Assembly (NCBI GenBank): GCA_031431335.1
Contig: JANPDG010000294.1
Location: 1-26,254, forward strand
Direction of reading: 5' to 3'
DNA: 26,254 bases
Source of the DNA: JAAFIP01 sp031431335
GTDB lineage: Bacteria; Pseudomonadota; Gammaproteobacteria; Burkholderiales; Burkholderiaceae_C
Positions 1-7,470 of the stretch are shown one piece after another; the stretch's first letter is position 1, and every line of letters starts with the position of its first letter. The position numbers were made by a program, and so were the translations under genes. Below the pieces are notes generated by a model. That model did no database searches. It was not told where the DNA came from and saw only the letters and a program-made list of their open reading frames with translations.

Positions 1-1082
1 GCAATCTCTACCGTCCACGGGTTGACGATTTTGGCGTAACCCTCCACCACATCGACCCCTAATCCTGTAAAGCGCTCTACGCTGTCGTGAGGAGCAATTT
101 CTGCAATGATGTCGTGCACACGCTGCATGACAGCTTTGAAGCTGAAAGTGGGTGATGCAGCGTTAAGGCCGTAGTTTTCGGCATGGCGCATCATGTGGGC
201 CAGCTTGGCTGATTTGATGATGGCCTTGCTGGGCACGCAGCCAAAGTTGAGGCAGTCGCCGCCCATTTTGTGGGCTTCCACTAAAGTGACCTTAGCTTTT
301 ACGGCAGCGCCAATCAGGGCTGTAACCAAACCGCCTGCGCCTGCACCGATAACGATAATATTACGGTCAAATTTGGCGGGCTTAACGTGGTTCCAGCGTG
401 CGTAGACTTTGCGGCGCTTGAAAGCGTCGACAATTTTCTTCGCAATGATCGGAAATAAGCCCAGCAACACAAACGAACCAATCAAACCAGGCGACAAGAT
501 GCCTTTGAGGGAATTGATCTTGGCCAGCTCAGTTCCAGCGTTGACGAACACCATGGTGCCGAGCAACATGCCAATTTGGCTGACCACATAGAAAGTCAAG
601 GTTTTCATCTTGGTCAAGCCCATGAGCAGGTTAATGACAAAGAACGGGACCAATGGAACTAAGCGCAATGTAAAGAGGTAAAAAGCGCCTTCTTTTTCGA
701 CGCCTTTGTTGATCTCTGCCATGCGTTGACCAAACTTCTTTTGCACCGACTCACCTAAGATGAATCTGGCGGCTAAAAATGCGATGGTGGCACCAATGCT
801 AGAGGCAAACGACACGATGACCGTGCCCGCTACCAAGCCAAATATGGCACCTGCACCCAAAGTCAAAATTGCAGCGCCTGGAAACGACAGCGCTGTCACG
901 GCCACATAGATTGCAAAAAAACCAGCAATAATGCCCGCAGGGTTGGCGGCATACAGGTCGGCAAATTTTTGCTGGCTGCCTTTGATGTAGTCGAGGCTCA
1001 GATAGCGGCCCACATCTAAAATGAAAAAAGCGGCTATCGCTGCGGCTATGGCCAGCACAATGACAGTTTTCTTTTTATCCAC
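1..1082 (-). CDS. TVP38/TMEM64 membrane domain fused to mercuric-reductase-like flavoprotein (partial, C-terminus off the left edge)
   Basis: About 360 codons are visible. The start is GTG at 1082: an in-frame TAA lies just upstream and a GAGGAAG ribosome site precedes it. Residues about 1-215 are a polytopic TVP38/DedA-like (SNARE-associated) domain with a short hydrophobic N-terminus and the family's FPG segment. After a basic linker (FKRRK) a class I pyridine nucleotide-disulfide oxidoreductase begins, with the FAD-binding GAGAGG near residue 243 and the redox-active pair C277/C282 in GGDCLNFGCVPSK. The NAD(P)H-binding and dimerisation parts are beyond the window. Such fusions are usually annotated as mercuric reductase or FAD-dependent oxidoreductase; no N-terminal heavy-metal (HMA) domain is present, so mercury as substrate is doubtful. 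It is the last visible gene of the arsenosugar-type operon, so a redox role on arsenic or a thiol carrier at the membrane is possible but inferred. Confidence 0.85.
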   Translation of the reverse strand, partial: MDKKKTVIVLAIAAAIAAFFILDVGRYLSLDYIKGSQQKFADLYAANPAGIIAGFFAIYVAVTALSFPGAAILTLGAGAIFGLVAGTVIVSFASSIGATIAFLAARFILGESVQKKFGQRMAEINKGVEKEGAFYLFTLRLVPLVPFFVINLLMGLTKMKTLTFYVVSQIGMLLGTMVFVNAGTELAKINSLKGILSPGLIGSFVLLGLFPIIAKKIVDAFKRRKVYARWNHVKPAKFDRNIIVIGAGAGGLVTALIGAAVKAKVTLVEAHKMGGDCLNFGCVPSKAIIKSAKLAHMMRHAENYGLNAASPTFSFKAVMQRVHDIIAEIAPHDSVERFTGLGVDVVEGYAKIVNPWTVEI

Positions 1083-1177
1083 GGTGACTTCCTCGGGTGT
1101 TTAAATAGTTATTTACATCAATCTACAGCTGTCAGTCGCGTAATAGATTCAATTTCTTACATGGTGGCTTCGCTGGG

Positions 1178-1783
1178 CTAGCGAAGGGTACGCCAGCCTA
1201 CATAGATGCGTGTGCCGATAGTGACACAGCATAGCGCAGTAAACAAGTAGGCCAGAAGTGCAAAGTGCTCTGGCCAGATACAAAAACTGATGAAAAACAC
1301 CAATGTCTCAGTAGCTTCGGCCAAGCCGCCCATAAAGTAAAACGACTTATGGGGGTATTGAGGGTTTTGGATGTTGCGCTTGGCTGCGAGTGTGGCAAAG
1401 GCCAAAAAGCTGGCACCTGTGCCGATAAAAGCCGCCAACAGCATGGCAGCAGGCAGCGCGTTGACTGCAGGGTTGGCGAAGGCAAATGCCAGAGGAACGC
1501 TGGCGTAGAACAAAAAGTCTAAACAAATATCAAGATAAGCACCCGCATCTGTAGCGGCAGTTTGCCTTGCCACTGCACCGTCTAACGCATCGCACAATCT
1601 GGACACTAAAATAAGTGCAGCGCCCCAGGCATAAGCTTGCAAGGCAATAGACAATGCAGCAAAAATACCCAGAATAAAAGCGCAAACAGTGATGGCATCT
1701 GCCTTGATGCTGGTTTTGTTGATCACAACCGCTATGGCATCTACTGCGGGCTTGATCAATGCAGTGGTGTAGCCGTCAAACAT
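1178..1783 (-). CDS. CDP-alcohol phosphatidyltransferase family membrane protein
   Basis: This 201-residue integral membrane protein carries the CDP-alcohol phosphotransferase signature: D65, D68-G69, A72-R73, G81, D85 and D89 in DALDGAVAR...GAYLDICLD. All four metal- and substrate-binding aspartates are present. The spacing from R73 to G81 is seven residues, where PgsA and PssA types have eight. The family joins an alcohol to a phosphatidyl or similar group from a CDP-linked donor. The acceptor cannot be read from sequence, and it does not resemble housekeeping PgsA or PssA closely. The gene lies 17 bp after the PiT transporter gene in the arsenic operon, which suggests a lipid linked to arsenic metabolism, for example an arsenosugar phospholipid (inference). 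The start ATG has no clear ribosome site, so coupling to the upstream gene is likely. Confidence 0.85.
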   Translation of the reverse strand: MFDGYTTALIKPAVDAIAVVINKTSIKADAITVCAFILGIFAALSIALQAYAWGAALILVSRLCDALDGAVARQTAATDAGAYLDICLDFLFYASVPLAFAFANPAVNALPAAMLLAAFIGTGASFLAFATLAAKRNIQNPQYPHKSFYFMGGLAEATETLVFFISFCIWPEHFALLAYLFTALCCVTIGTRIYVGWRTLR

Positions 1784-1800
1784 GCCAGATTATGACGGCT

Positions 1801-2886
1801 TTAAAGCAGTTTAGACACTGACCAGGCTATCACCAGGGCTAGCGGCAAGGTGGCGACCCAAGACAATAAAATAGAGCGCAATGCGGGCCAGTTCAAAGTG
1901 CCCGCACTGGCACCCACGCCTGCAATCGCGCCTACTGATACATGGGTGGTGGAAACGGGCAAGCCGAACTTGCTGGCTAACAAAACTAAACCCGTGGTGA
2001 TTAAATTGGCTGTGAGTCCTTGAGCGTCATCTAAGCGAGTGACTTTTTGGCTCATGGTTTGCGCAACTTTTTTAGCAAACACCAAACCACCCACCACCAT
2101 CATCATCATGCCTACCAGTGCGATGGGCATTTTTTGCTCAGTAAAGTTAGCTGCGATGAACAGAGCGGCTAATTTGGGAGTGTCATTCAGCGCGCGTGCA
2201 AAGCATATGGTCACGGCAGAGCTGATGTGAATTTTTTTAAGGATATTGCGTATGGAAAAACGCGCCTGAATTAGCTGTGTGTCGCAGCTCACGTTGTCGC
2301 TCACCTTTATAGTGGGCAGCCCTAAACTCTGCATCATCATGCCGGCAGAGCCAGTATTTTCAAGCACAGGCACAGCCTGTACAACGCATGCGCAATCATT
2401 TTCTATCTTGCGCAGACTGACTAATTTATAAAGACCCAAGCCTAAACCAGCGGCCAGCAAAGGACTGAGTAGCAAAGGCACAAAAAAAGTTTGAATCAAT
2501 TTGGCAAAATCTAAGCTACCCGCAGCCTGCCCAAGCCCAGCTCCCGCCAGCCCGCCAATCAAAGCGTGCGTGGTTGAAATAGGCAAACCCAATTTGGTGG
2601 CTAAAAACACCGTTGCTGCACTGGCACAAGCAACGCTAAAGATGAATGTCTGACTATTTGCTACGGCGTTAGGTACCAGTCCCCTGCCCGAGAATTGTTG
2701 TACCAAGCTGTCTGCCAAAAACCAAGAGGCCAAACTGCCTGCTAGTGTTGCCAGTGTGGCCAAGATTAATGCTTGACGATAACTAAGCGTTTCAGACCCC
2801 CAAACGGTTGCAAAGCCTTTGAAGTTGTCGTTAGCGCCGTTGTTAAAAGCTAAAAACAAAGCCACCACAATTAAGGCTAATTCCAC
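1801..2886 (-). CDS. PiT-family inorganic phosphate transporter
   Basis: This 361-residue polytopic membrane protein has two related halves of the PHO4/PiT family: NNGANDNFKG near the N-terminus, PISTTHALIGG in the first half, and ARALNDTPK with PVSTTHVSVGA in the second. PiT proteins symport phosphate (often as metal-phosphate) with protons, and many also admit arsenate. It is shorter than the E. coli Pit proteins (about 500 residues). The central cytoplasmic loop contains cysteines (a CAC triplet and a later SCDT), which could bind a soft metal or metalloid, but that is speculation. The start ATG has an AGGAG site overlapping the arsM stop codon, with 9 bp between genes, so it is co-transcribed with the methyltransferase. 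It could supply arsenate or rebalance phosphate under arsenic stress. Confidence 0.9.
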   Translation of the reverse strand: MELALIVVALFLAFNNGANDNFKGFATVWGSETLSYRQALILATLATLAGSLASWFLADSLVQQFSGRGLVPNAVANSQTFIFSVACASAATVFLATKLGLPISTTHALIGGLAGAGLGQAAGSLDFAKLIQTFFVPLLLSPLLAAGLGLGLYKLVSLRKIENDCACVVQAVPVLENTGSAGMMMQSLGLPTIKVSDNVSCDTQLIQARFSIRNILKKIHISSAVTICFARALNDTPKLAALFIAANFTEQKMPIALVGMMMMVVGGLVFAKKVAQTMSQKVTRLDDAQGLTANLITTGLVLLASKFGLPVSTTHVSVGAIAGVGASAGTLNWPALRSILLSWVATLPLALVIAWSVSKLL

Positions 2887-2895
2887 ATGTGACTC

Positions 2896-3933
2896 CTAGC
2901 AGCAAGCAGCAGATACGCTGTTAGCACTGGTTTCATAGGGGATAGCCGTACCGCAGCCTTCAAAAATACCGAAGTGACGGTTAAAGTCACCGATAAATTC
3001 AAAGTGCGGTGCAAAGCGCGTGTCATGCAGCATGCGCAAGGTGTTGCCACACACTGGGAATACGCGGCCAGTTTCAATATCGTGGTGTTTGTCTAAGCCA
3101 AACCTGTCTGGGTGCTCAGGGATTGATCCTTTGTAGATGACGGCTTGACCGTAGTCTTCGCACGCGGTCTCCAGTTCGGCTATTTTGAATAGACGATAAG
3201 TAGCAGAATAAAAGCGCAGGTTACCTGCGCGCGCGGCCAGCGCAGGGTCGGTGATCTCTAGCGGCCGGTCGGTGGTTAGGCGCGGATCGGCAAAGCCATG
3301 TTGGTGCGATAGGCGTACAAAATCGTTCCAATACAGAGCACCCCCTAAGCACTCGCCGTACAGCACGGGGTCGTTGCGCACTGCGGCAGGCACGCGGCGG
3401 TCAGCATACACATCAGAGAAGAAAAACTCACCACCGGGTTTGAGCAAACGGTGCACGCCGCGCATGACAGCGTCTTTGTCGGGCGATAGATTGACCACGC
3501 AGTTAGACACGATCACGTCGAAACTGCCCGCTTCTAAATTTAAATCTTCAAGGCGCTCAATATAGCCCTGCAAAAACTTGACGTTGTCATAGCCAAAAAC
3601 CTCTGCGTGGTGGCTGCGGTATTTTTCGGCTATCGCCAGTTGCTCGTCAGTCATGTCTACTCCCACGACAGAGCCGGTGGGTCCGACCAGCTGGGCCAAG
3701 GCATAGACGTCGCGCCCTGAGCCGCAGCCTAGGTCAAGCACGCGGCAGCCTTGGAGCAAAGGGGGGCACACCAAGCCGCAACCGTAGTAGCGCGAGAGCA
3801 CATCAGGGTGAATGCGACTTAGCAGAGACTTGAGCCATTCAGGCACAGAGCTGATGTCACAGCAAGCGCTGGTTTTAAGGTCGCTGGTGCTTTGCAGCTG
3901 CTTGCCGTAATAGTCTTGAACAATGTCGTACAT
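2896..3933 (-). CDS. arsM: Arsenite S-adenosylmethionine methyltransferase (ArsM-like)
   Basis: This 345-residue cytosolic class I SAM methyltransferase has motif I VLDLGCGSG (C70) and GVDMTDEQL following. The cysteines expected in ArsM for binding As(III) are present: C24-C25 near the N-terminus, C70, C145 in SNCVVNLSPDK, and C195 in GECLGGALY. ArsM methylates arsenite stepwise to mono-, di- and trimethyl forms. The C-terminal domain is the usual ArsM extension and the chain ends in a Cys-Cys pair. Neighbours are arsS and two arsenosugar-associated glycosyltransferases, so the dimethyl product is the likely feed for ArsS. A 61-bp gap separates it from the upstream glycosyltransferase gene; I see no strong ribosome site before the ATG. 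Family identity is firm; the product spectrum is unknown. Confidence 0.93.
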   Translation of the reverse strand: MYDIVQDYYGKQLQSTSDLKTSACCDISSVPEWLKSLLSRIHPDVLSRYYGCGLVCPPLLQGCRVLDLGCGSGRDVYALAQLVGPTGSVVGVDMTDEQLAIAEKYRSHHAEVFGYDNVKFLQGYIERLEDLNLEAGSFDVIVSNCVVNLSPDKDAVMRGVHRLLKPGGEFFFSDVYADRRVPAAVRNDPVLYGECLGGALYWNDFVRLSHQHGFADPRLTTDRPLEITDPALAARAGNLRFYSATYRLFKIAELETACEDYGQAVIYKGSIPEHPDRFGLDKHHDIETGRVFPVCGNTLRMLHDTRFAPHFEFIGDFNRHFGIFEGCGTAIPYETSANSVSAACC

Positions 3934-3994
3934 GATTTAAGTTTGATAAAAATGTCAGTTAAAAAGAAGTCGATTCTGGTGCGGATTTATTACA

Positions 3995-4645
3995 TCAAAG
4001 ATTAGCTGTAGGCAGTGTATGCGTTGTAGCAAGCGCATTGATCCAATCGGATGGAATCCAACTTAAATCATCTGGCTCGTCAATGTCGTGCAAAGTACCA
4101 AGCACCTTGACTTGCCAGCCTATGCGTTTTATTCTGGCCAGTGTTTCACTGGCTACACTGCTCGTGCTCCAGGCCATGTCATCAAACAAACGGGCATCAA
4201 AACGCCTAAGCCCAAGCAATGCATACCCGCCATCAAAGGTGGGCACCATGGATGCGTCATAGTGTTGCAAGGCGTCTGCTGCTGCTTGCAAGGTGGCGAC
4301 GGTGATGGCGGGGCAATCTGTGCCTATCAAAATCACAGACTCGTCTGCCTCGATGCAGCGCAGCGCGGCGCGCGCCATTCTTGCACCTAAATCACCTTCG
4401 CCTTGCACGCTGCAAACAACCTGGCCGGGCACGGCGAAAGGCAGCCAAACGCTGTCAGATATGCTAGGAGCTGCGCACAGCTCTACGTTGCCTAGCCCAG
4501 ACGCACATGCTGTTGACAGAGTGTGCTGGAGCATACGCTGGGCTAGCTGTGCAGCACCTTGTGGCCCTAAAGCGGGTATCAAACGTGTTTTTGCCAAACC
4601 AGCTACGGGCGCTTTGGCAAAAATAACAATGCGCACGGGTTTCAT
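3995..4645 (-). CDS. TIGR04282-family glycosyltransferase (arsenosugar-associated)
   Basis: This 216-residue soluble GT-A-like protein belongs to the TIGR04282 group, distantly related to MobA/CofC nucleotidyl transferases. Visible marks are VIFAKAPVAGLAKTRL at the N-terminus, LIGTDCPAI, then DGGYALLGL and DIDEPDDL towards the C-terminus. The start chosen is ATG at 4645, whose ATGA overlaps the TGA of the preceding gene; a longer in-frame reading from 4729 would add 28 residues without family character. This family commonly sits beside ArsS and TIGR04283, and NCBI naming ties it to arsenosugar biosynthesis. The exact reaction is not established; transfer of, or activation for, the glycerol or sugar moiety of an arsenosugar is an inference. 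Confidence 0.88.
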   Translation of the reverse strand: MKPVRIVIFAKAPVAGLAKTRLIPALGPQGAAQLAQRMLQHTLSTACASGLGNVELCAAPSISDSVWLPFAVPGQVVCSVQGEGDLGARMARAALRCIEADESVILIGTDCPAITVATLQAAADALQHYDASMVPTFDGGYALLGLRRFDARLFDDMAWSTSSVASETLARIKRIGWQVKVLGTLHDIDEPDDLSWIPSDWINALATTHTLPTANL

Positions 4646-5316
4646 GCATACCGCTTCGCTAGTTCGTTGGCGTTTTGACCGCACCAATAAGCCCAGCGCA
4701 GGCGCCACATTAGAAAAATGGTAGCCCAAACACCGCGTGTTTCCCAGCGCCTGCCTGAAGTCGTGACATGGGAGCTGATGCAGGCGGGGCGAGATAGTTT
4801 TTTTAGCTGAATCGAGGCCTCGATGTCTTCCATGAGTGCTTGCTCAGGAAACCCGCCTATGGTGTTAAATGCATCCCGCGTCATAAACAGGGCCTGATCG
4901 CCAGTGGCAATACCGCTGTAGCGTGAGCGCCAGTTCATCATCTGCGCAACAACGGCCAGCATGCGCGCTCTGCCGGCAATGCGCACGTCAAAACGGCCCC
5001 AGCACACAGGATGGATCAAATGCGCCGCGATACTGCGCAAGGCATCTTCAGGCAGCTGGGTATCGGCATGCAGAAACAACAATACATCACCACGCGCCTG
5101 GGCGGCCCCGGCGTTCATTTGCCATGCCCTGCCTTTAGGGGAGGTGATAGCAGGCAAACCTGCAGATTTAACCAACGCCAAAGTGTTGTCAGTGCTGCCG
5201 CCGTCTACAAAAACAATATCAACCGTGGGGCTGACCAATGCCTGCGCACGCGCAAGCACATCAGGCATACAAAGTGATTCATTGAAGACAGGAACAATGA
5301 TGGAGACTGTCTGCAT
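4642..5316 (-). CDS. TIGR04283-family GT2 glycosyltransferase (arsenosugar-associated)
   Basis: This 224-residue GT-A fold glycosyltransferase of family 2 starts with VSIIVPVFNES, has the nucleotide-binding DIVFVDGGSTD (DGGSTD at 38-43), a metal-binding-type HAD at 83-85, and ends with GDQALF and GGFPEQALMEDIE, the typical TIGR04283 acceptor-side block. The start is ATG at 5316, directly before the canonical GT2 beta-strand; an upstream in-frame start at 5406 would overlap arsS by 49 bp and add an unlike basic segment. It lies 41 bp after arsS and overlaps the next gene by 4 bp. The family is named for arsenosugar biosynthesis by its association with ArsS. Donor and acceptor are not known from sequence. 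Confidence 0.9.
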   Translation of the reverse strand: MQTVSIIVPVFNESLCMPDVLARAQALVSPTVDIVFVDGGSTDNTLALVKSAGLPAITSPKGRAWQMNAGAAQARGDVLLFLHADTQLPEDALRSIAAHLIHPVCWGRFDVRIAGRARMLAVVAQMMNWRSRYSGIATGDQALFMTRDAFNTIGGFPEQALMEDIEASIQLKKLSRPACISSHVTTSGRRWETRGVWATIFLMWRLRWAYWCGQNANELAKRYA

Positions 5317-5357
5317 AGTGCGCCGATAAGACCTGATGCTATTTGGCAGTCTGAGGC

Positions 5358-6341
5358 TTAAGCTGGCAAAGCCCCCGCGCAGCTGCTGCCTTGCCCGGCA
5401 GTGCATCCATAGCAGTGGTCGGCGACGCGAATAGGTTTGCCTTTGAGGTCGGTGGTGAGCAGGTCGCGCAGGTGAGGGCGCTTGGCGGTAATGGCTTGTG
5501 CATCAAATTCGGTAGGGATGGCCAATTCGAGTTGTTGGTTAAAGTCGCAGTCGTATAAATAGCCTTGCCAGTCGACGCTGACCGTGCTGCGGCACATAAC
5601 GTGTTCTAGGTTGTCTTCTAAATAGTTATCGCGCAACAACTGCATGTAGGGCGCAAAAGTCTTTTTAGAAATTAACATCGAGCCAAAGCGCTTAATCGGC
5701 ATATTGGTTAATGCAAACAGCTCGTTGAACACGACGCCAAAGTGCGCTAATAGCTCGCGTTTGTAGTCGGCTTGCAGGCTGCTTTGGTTGGGCGGCAGCG
5801 AAGGGCCTTGCGGGTTGTAGACCAAATTGAGAATCAGTCCGGTGCCCGGTTTGCCGTAGCCTAGGGCGTTGAGTTTTTGCAGGCCAGCGATGCTCAGGTC
5901 AAACACGCCTTTGCCCCGCTGCTTGTCCACATTTTCAAGCGAATAGCAGGGCATAGAGGCCACTACCTCTACTTTTTGCTCAGCTAAAAACTCTGCCAAG
6001 CCTTCTTGCCCAGGCTCAAACAAAATCGTCAGGTTGCAGCGGTCAATGACGCGCACGCCCTGGGTTCTGGCCTGCTGCACAAGACGCCTAAAATCATCGT
6101 GCAGTTCAGGTGCACCACCGGTTAAATCCAAAGTCTCAACACTGCATTTTTTCAGCACTTGGCTGATCATGTCGAGCAAATCGCTGTGCATCATCTCAGT
6201 GCGGTTCGGGCCTGCATCTACGTGACAATGCACGCAAGACTGGTTGCAGCGATAGCCTAAGTTAACCTGCAATGTAGTCAGGGTTTTGCGGTTCAAAGCA
6301 GGAAAATTGGTGGCTTGTAGCAGCGGCAAAGTGGCGTGCAT
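5358..6341 (-). CDS. arsS: Arsenosugar biosynthesis radical SAM protein ArsS
   Basis: This 327-residue radical SAM/Cys-rich protein (TIGR04167 type) has the [4Fe-4S] motif C32-x3-C36-x2-C39 in RCNQSCVHCH, DLTGGAPEL at 72-80 (the GGE-like SAM-binding region), a middle pair of cysteines around MCRST and YDCDFN, and a Cys-rich tail HCYGCTAGQGSSC (C310, C313, C321). ArsS uses SAM to put a 5'-deoxyadenosyl group on dimethylarsinous acid, giving the nucleoside precursor of arsenosugars. Relatives include selenoproteins; here the tail residue is TGC-encoded cysteine and no in-frame TGA occurs. An AGGAG site precedes the ATG. It is the first gene of the minus-strand operon and diverges from the MTAP gene. 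Confidence 0.93.
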   Translation of the reverse strand: MHATLPLLQATNFPALNRKTLTTLQVNLGYRCNQSCVHCHVDAGPNRTEMMHSDLLDMISQVLKKCSVETLDLTGGAPELHDDFRRLVQQARTQGVRVIDRCNLTILFEPGQEGLAEFLAEQKVEVVASMPCYSLENVDKQRGKGVFDLSIAGLQKLNALGYGKPGTGLILNLVYNPQGPSLPPNQSSLQADYKRELLAHFGVVFNELFALTNMPIKRFGSMLISKKTFAPYMQLLRDNYLEDNLEHVMCRSTVSVDWQGYLYDCDFNQQLELAIPTEFDAQAITAKRPHLRDLLTTDLKGKPIRVADHCYGCTAGQGSSCAGALPA

Positions 6342-6409
6342 GGTGCTCCTAAACTGGGGACAATAGATAATAACAACGATTAATTTTTGATTTGGTCGTT
6401 CAGTTAACT

Positions 6410-6421
6410 TGTAATATTACA
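6410..6421. promoter_or_regulatory. Perfect 12-bp palindrome between divergent arsS and MTAP genes (candidate operator)
   Basis: TGTAATATTACA is a perfect inverted repeat placed roughly midway in the 176-bp gap between the two divergent starts. Its position suits a regulator acting on both promoters. It does not match an operator I can name, and AT-rich palindromes can occur by chance. I could not assign confident -35 and -10 boxes on either strand. Confidence 0.3.
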
Positions 6422-6517
6422 GTGCTTTGCTTGTCTCAAGGGGCGCGCAGGTACCCACTAACGTAGACACACGAGGCTTGGGATTAATTTTTTATTCATT
6501 GAACAGATGGTAACAAT

Positions 6518-7402
6518 ATGCAAAAAACTACAGTAGGCATCATCGGTGGCAGCGGTTTGTACAACATGGATGCCTTGCAAAACGCCACTGAACACCATAT
6601 AGACACCCCCTTTGGCAAACCCTCAGATGCCGTGGTGACAGGCGAGATTGATGGCATAGGTGTGGCTTTTATAGCGCGCCACGGCAGAGGACACCGCTTG
6701 ATTCCCACTGAGGTGCCTTACCGTGCGAATATCTACGCCCTTAAAAAGTTTGGTTCGAAATATGTGATCTCGTTATCAGCTGTCGGTTCCCTCAGCGAAG
6801 AAATGAAGCCGTTGGACATGGTGTTGCCCGACCAGTTCATTGACTTGACCAAGCGGCGCGAGAGCACATTTTTTGGCTCTGGCGCGGTGGCGCATACCTC
6901 GCTGGCTGAGCCAGTTTGCCCACACTTGGCCGATGTGCTGGCCAGGGCTGTGGGTCAAACCCGCAGCCAGTCTGTGATGGGCGCAGATTTTGCGCTCCAC
7001 CGCGGCGGCACCTATGTGTGCATTGAGGGCCCGCAGTTTTCTACGCAAGCTGAGTCGCACTGGTACCGCAGCATGGGCGCTAAAGTGATTGGCATGACCA
7101 ATATGCCTGAGGCTAAGCTGGCCAAAGAGGCGCAAATGGCCTACGCCAGTCTGGCCATGGTGACTGATTTTGACTGCTGGCACCCACGCGAGGCGCACGT
7201 CACGGCAGATATAGCAATCATTAATTTGATGAAAAATGCAGGCTTTGCGCAGCTGATTGCAGCAGCAGCAGTGCGCATTTTGGGTGCGGAGCAACCGGTG
7301 TCCGCTGCGCACACAGCACTACAGGCGTCACTGGTTACCCAGCCTGCAGATATGGCACCCCAGGTGCTGGACCGCTTGAGAGTGATTTTGGCGGGGCACT
7401 GA
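6518..7402 (+). CDS. mtnP: S-methyl-5'-thioadenosine phosphorylase
   Basis: This 294-residue cytosolic enzyme of the PNP/MTAP phosphorylase family has GIIGGSGLY at 8-15 (phosphate binding), RHGRGH at 54-59, PYRANIYALK, DLTKRR...STFFG, GGTYVCIEGPQFSTQAES, GMTNMPEAKLAKEA, and VTDFDCWH, where D217 and D219 give adenine rather than guanine preference. MTAP splits methylthioadenosine with phosphate into adenine and methylthioribose-1-phosphate, feeding methionine salvage. No other methionine-salvage gene is nearby. It diverges from arsS, whose product is a 5'-modified deoxyadenosine resembling methylthioadenosine, so it may act as the nucleosidase of arsenosugar synthesis (inference). The ribosome site upstream of the ATG is weak. 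Confidence 0.9.
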   Translation: MQKTTVGIIGGSGLYNMDALQNATEHHIDTPFGKPSDAVVTGEIDGIGVAFIARHGRGHRLIPTEVPYRANIYALKKFGSKYVISLSAVGSLSEEMKPLDMVLPDQFIDLTKRRESTFFGSGAVAHTSLAEPVCPHLADVLARAVGQTRSQSVMGADFALHRGGTYVCIEGPQFSTQAESHWYRSMGAKVIGMTNMPEAKLAKEAQMAYASLAMVTDFDCWHPREAHVTADIAIINLMKNAGFAQLIAAAAVRILGAEQPVSAAHTALQASLVTQPADMAPQVLDRLRVILAGH

Positions 7403-7470
7403 TTGGCTTACTCTGAGCGAAAAGCACCTGCGCATATGTTGCAGTTGCTTTTTGGAAGTTTTTAAGGTGG

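Noticed and set aside
5317..5406. Longer N-terminus for the TIGR04283 glycosyltransferase
   Set aside because: It would overlap arsS and precede the canonical GT2 start VSIIVPVFNES with unrelated basic sequence.
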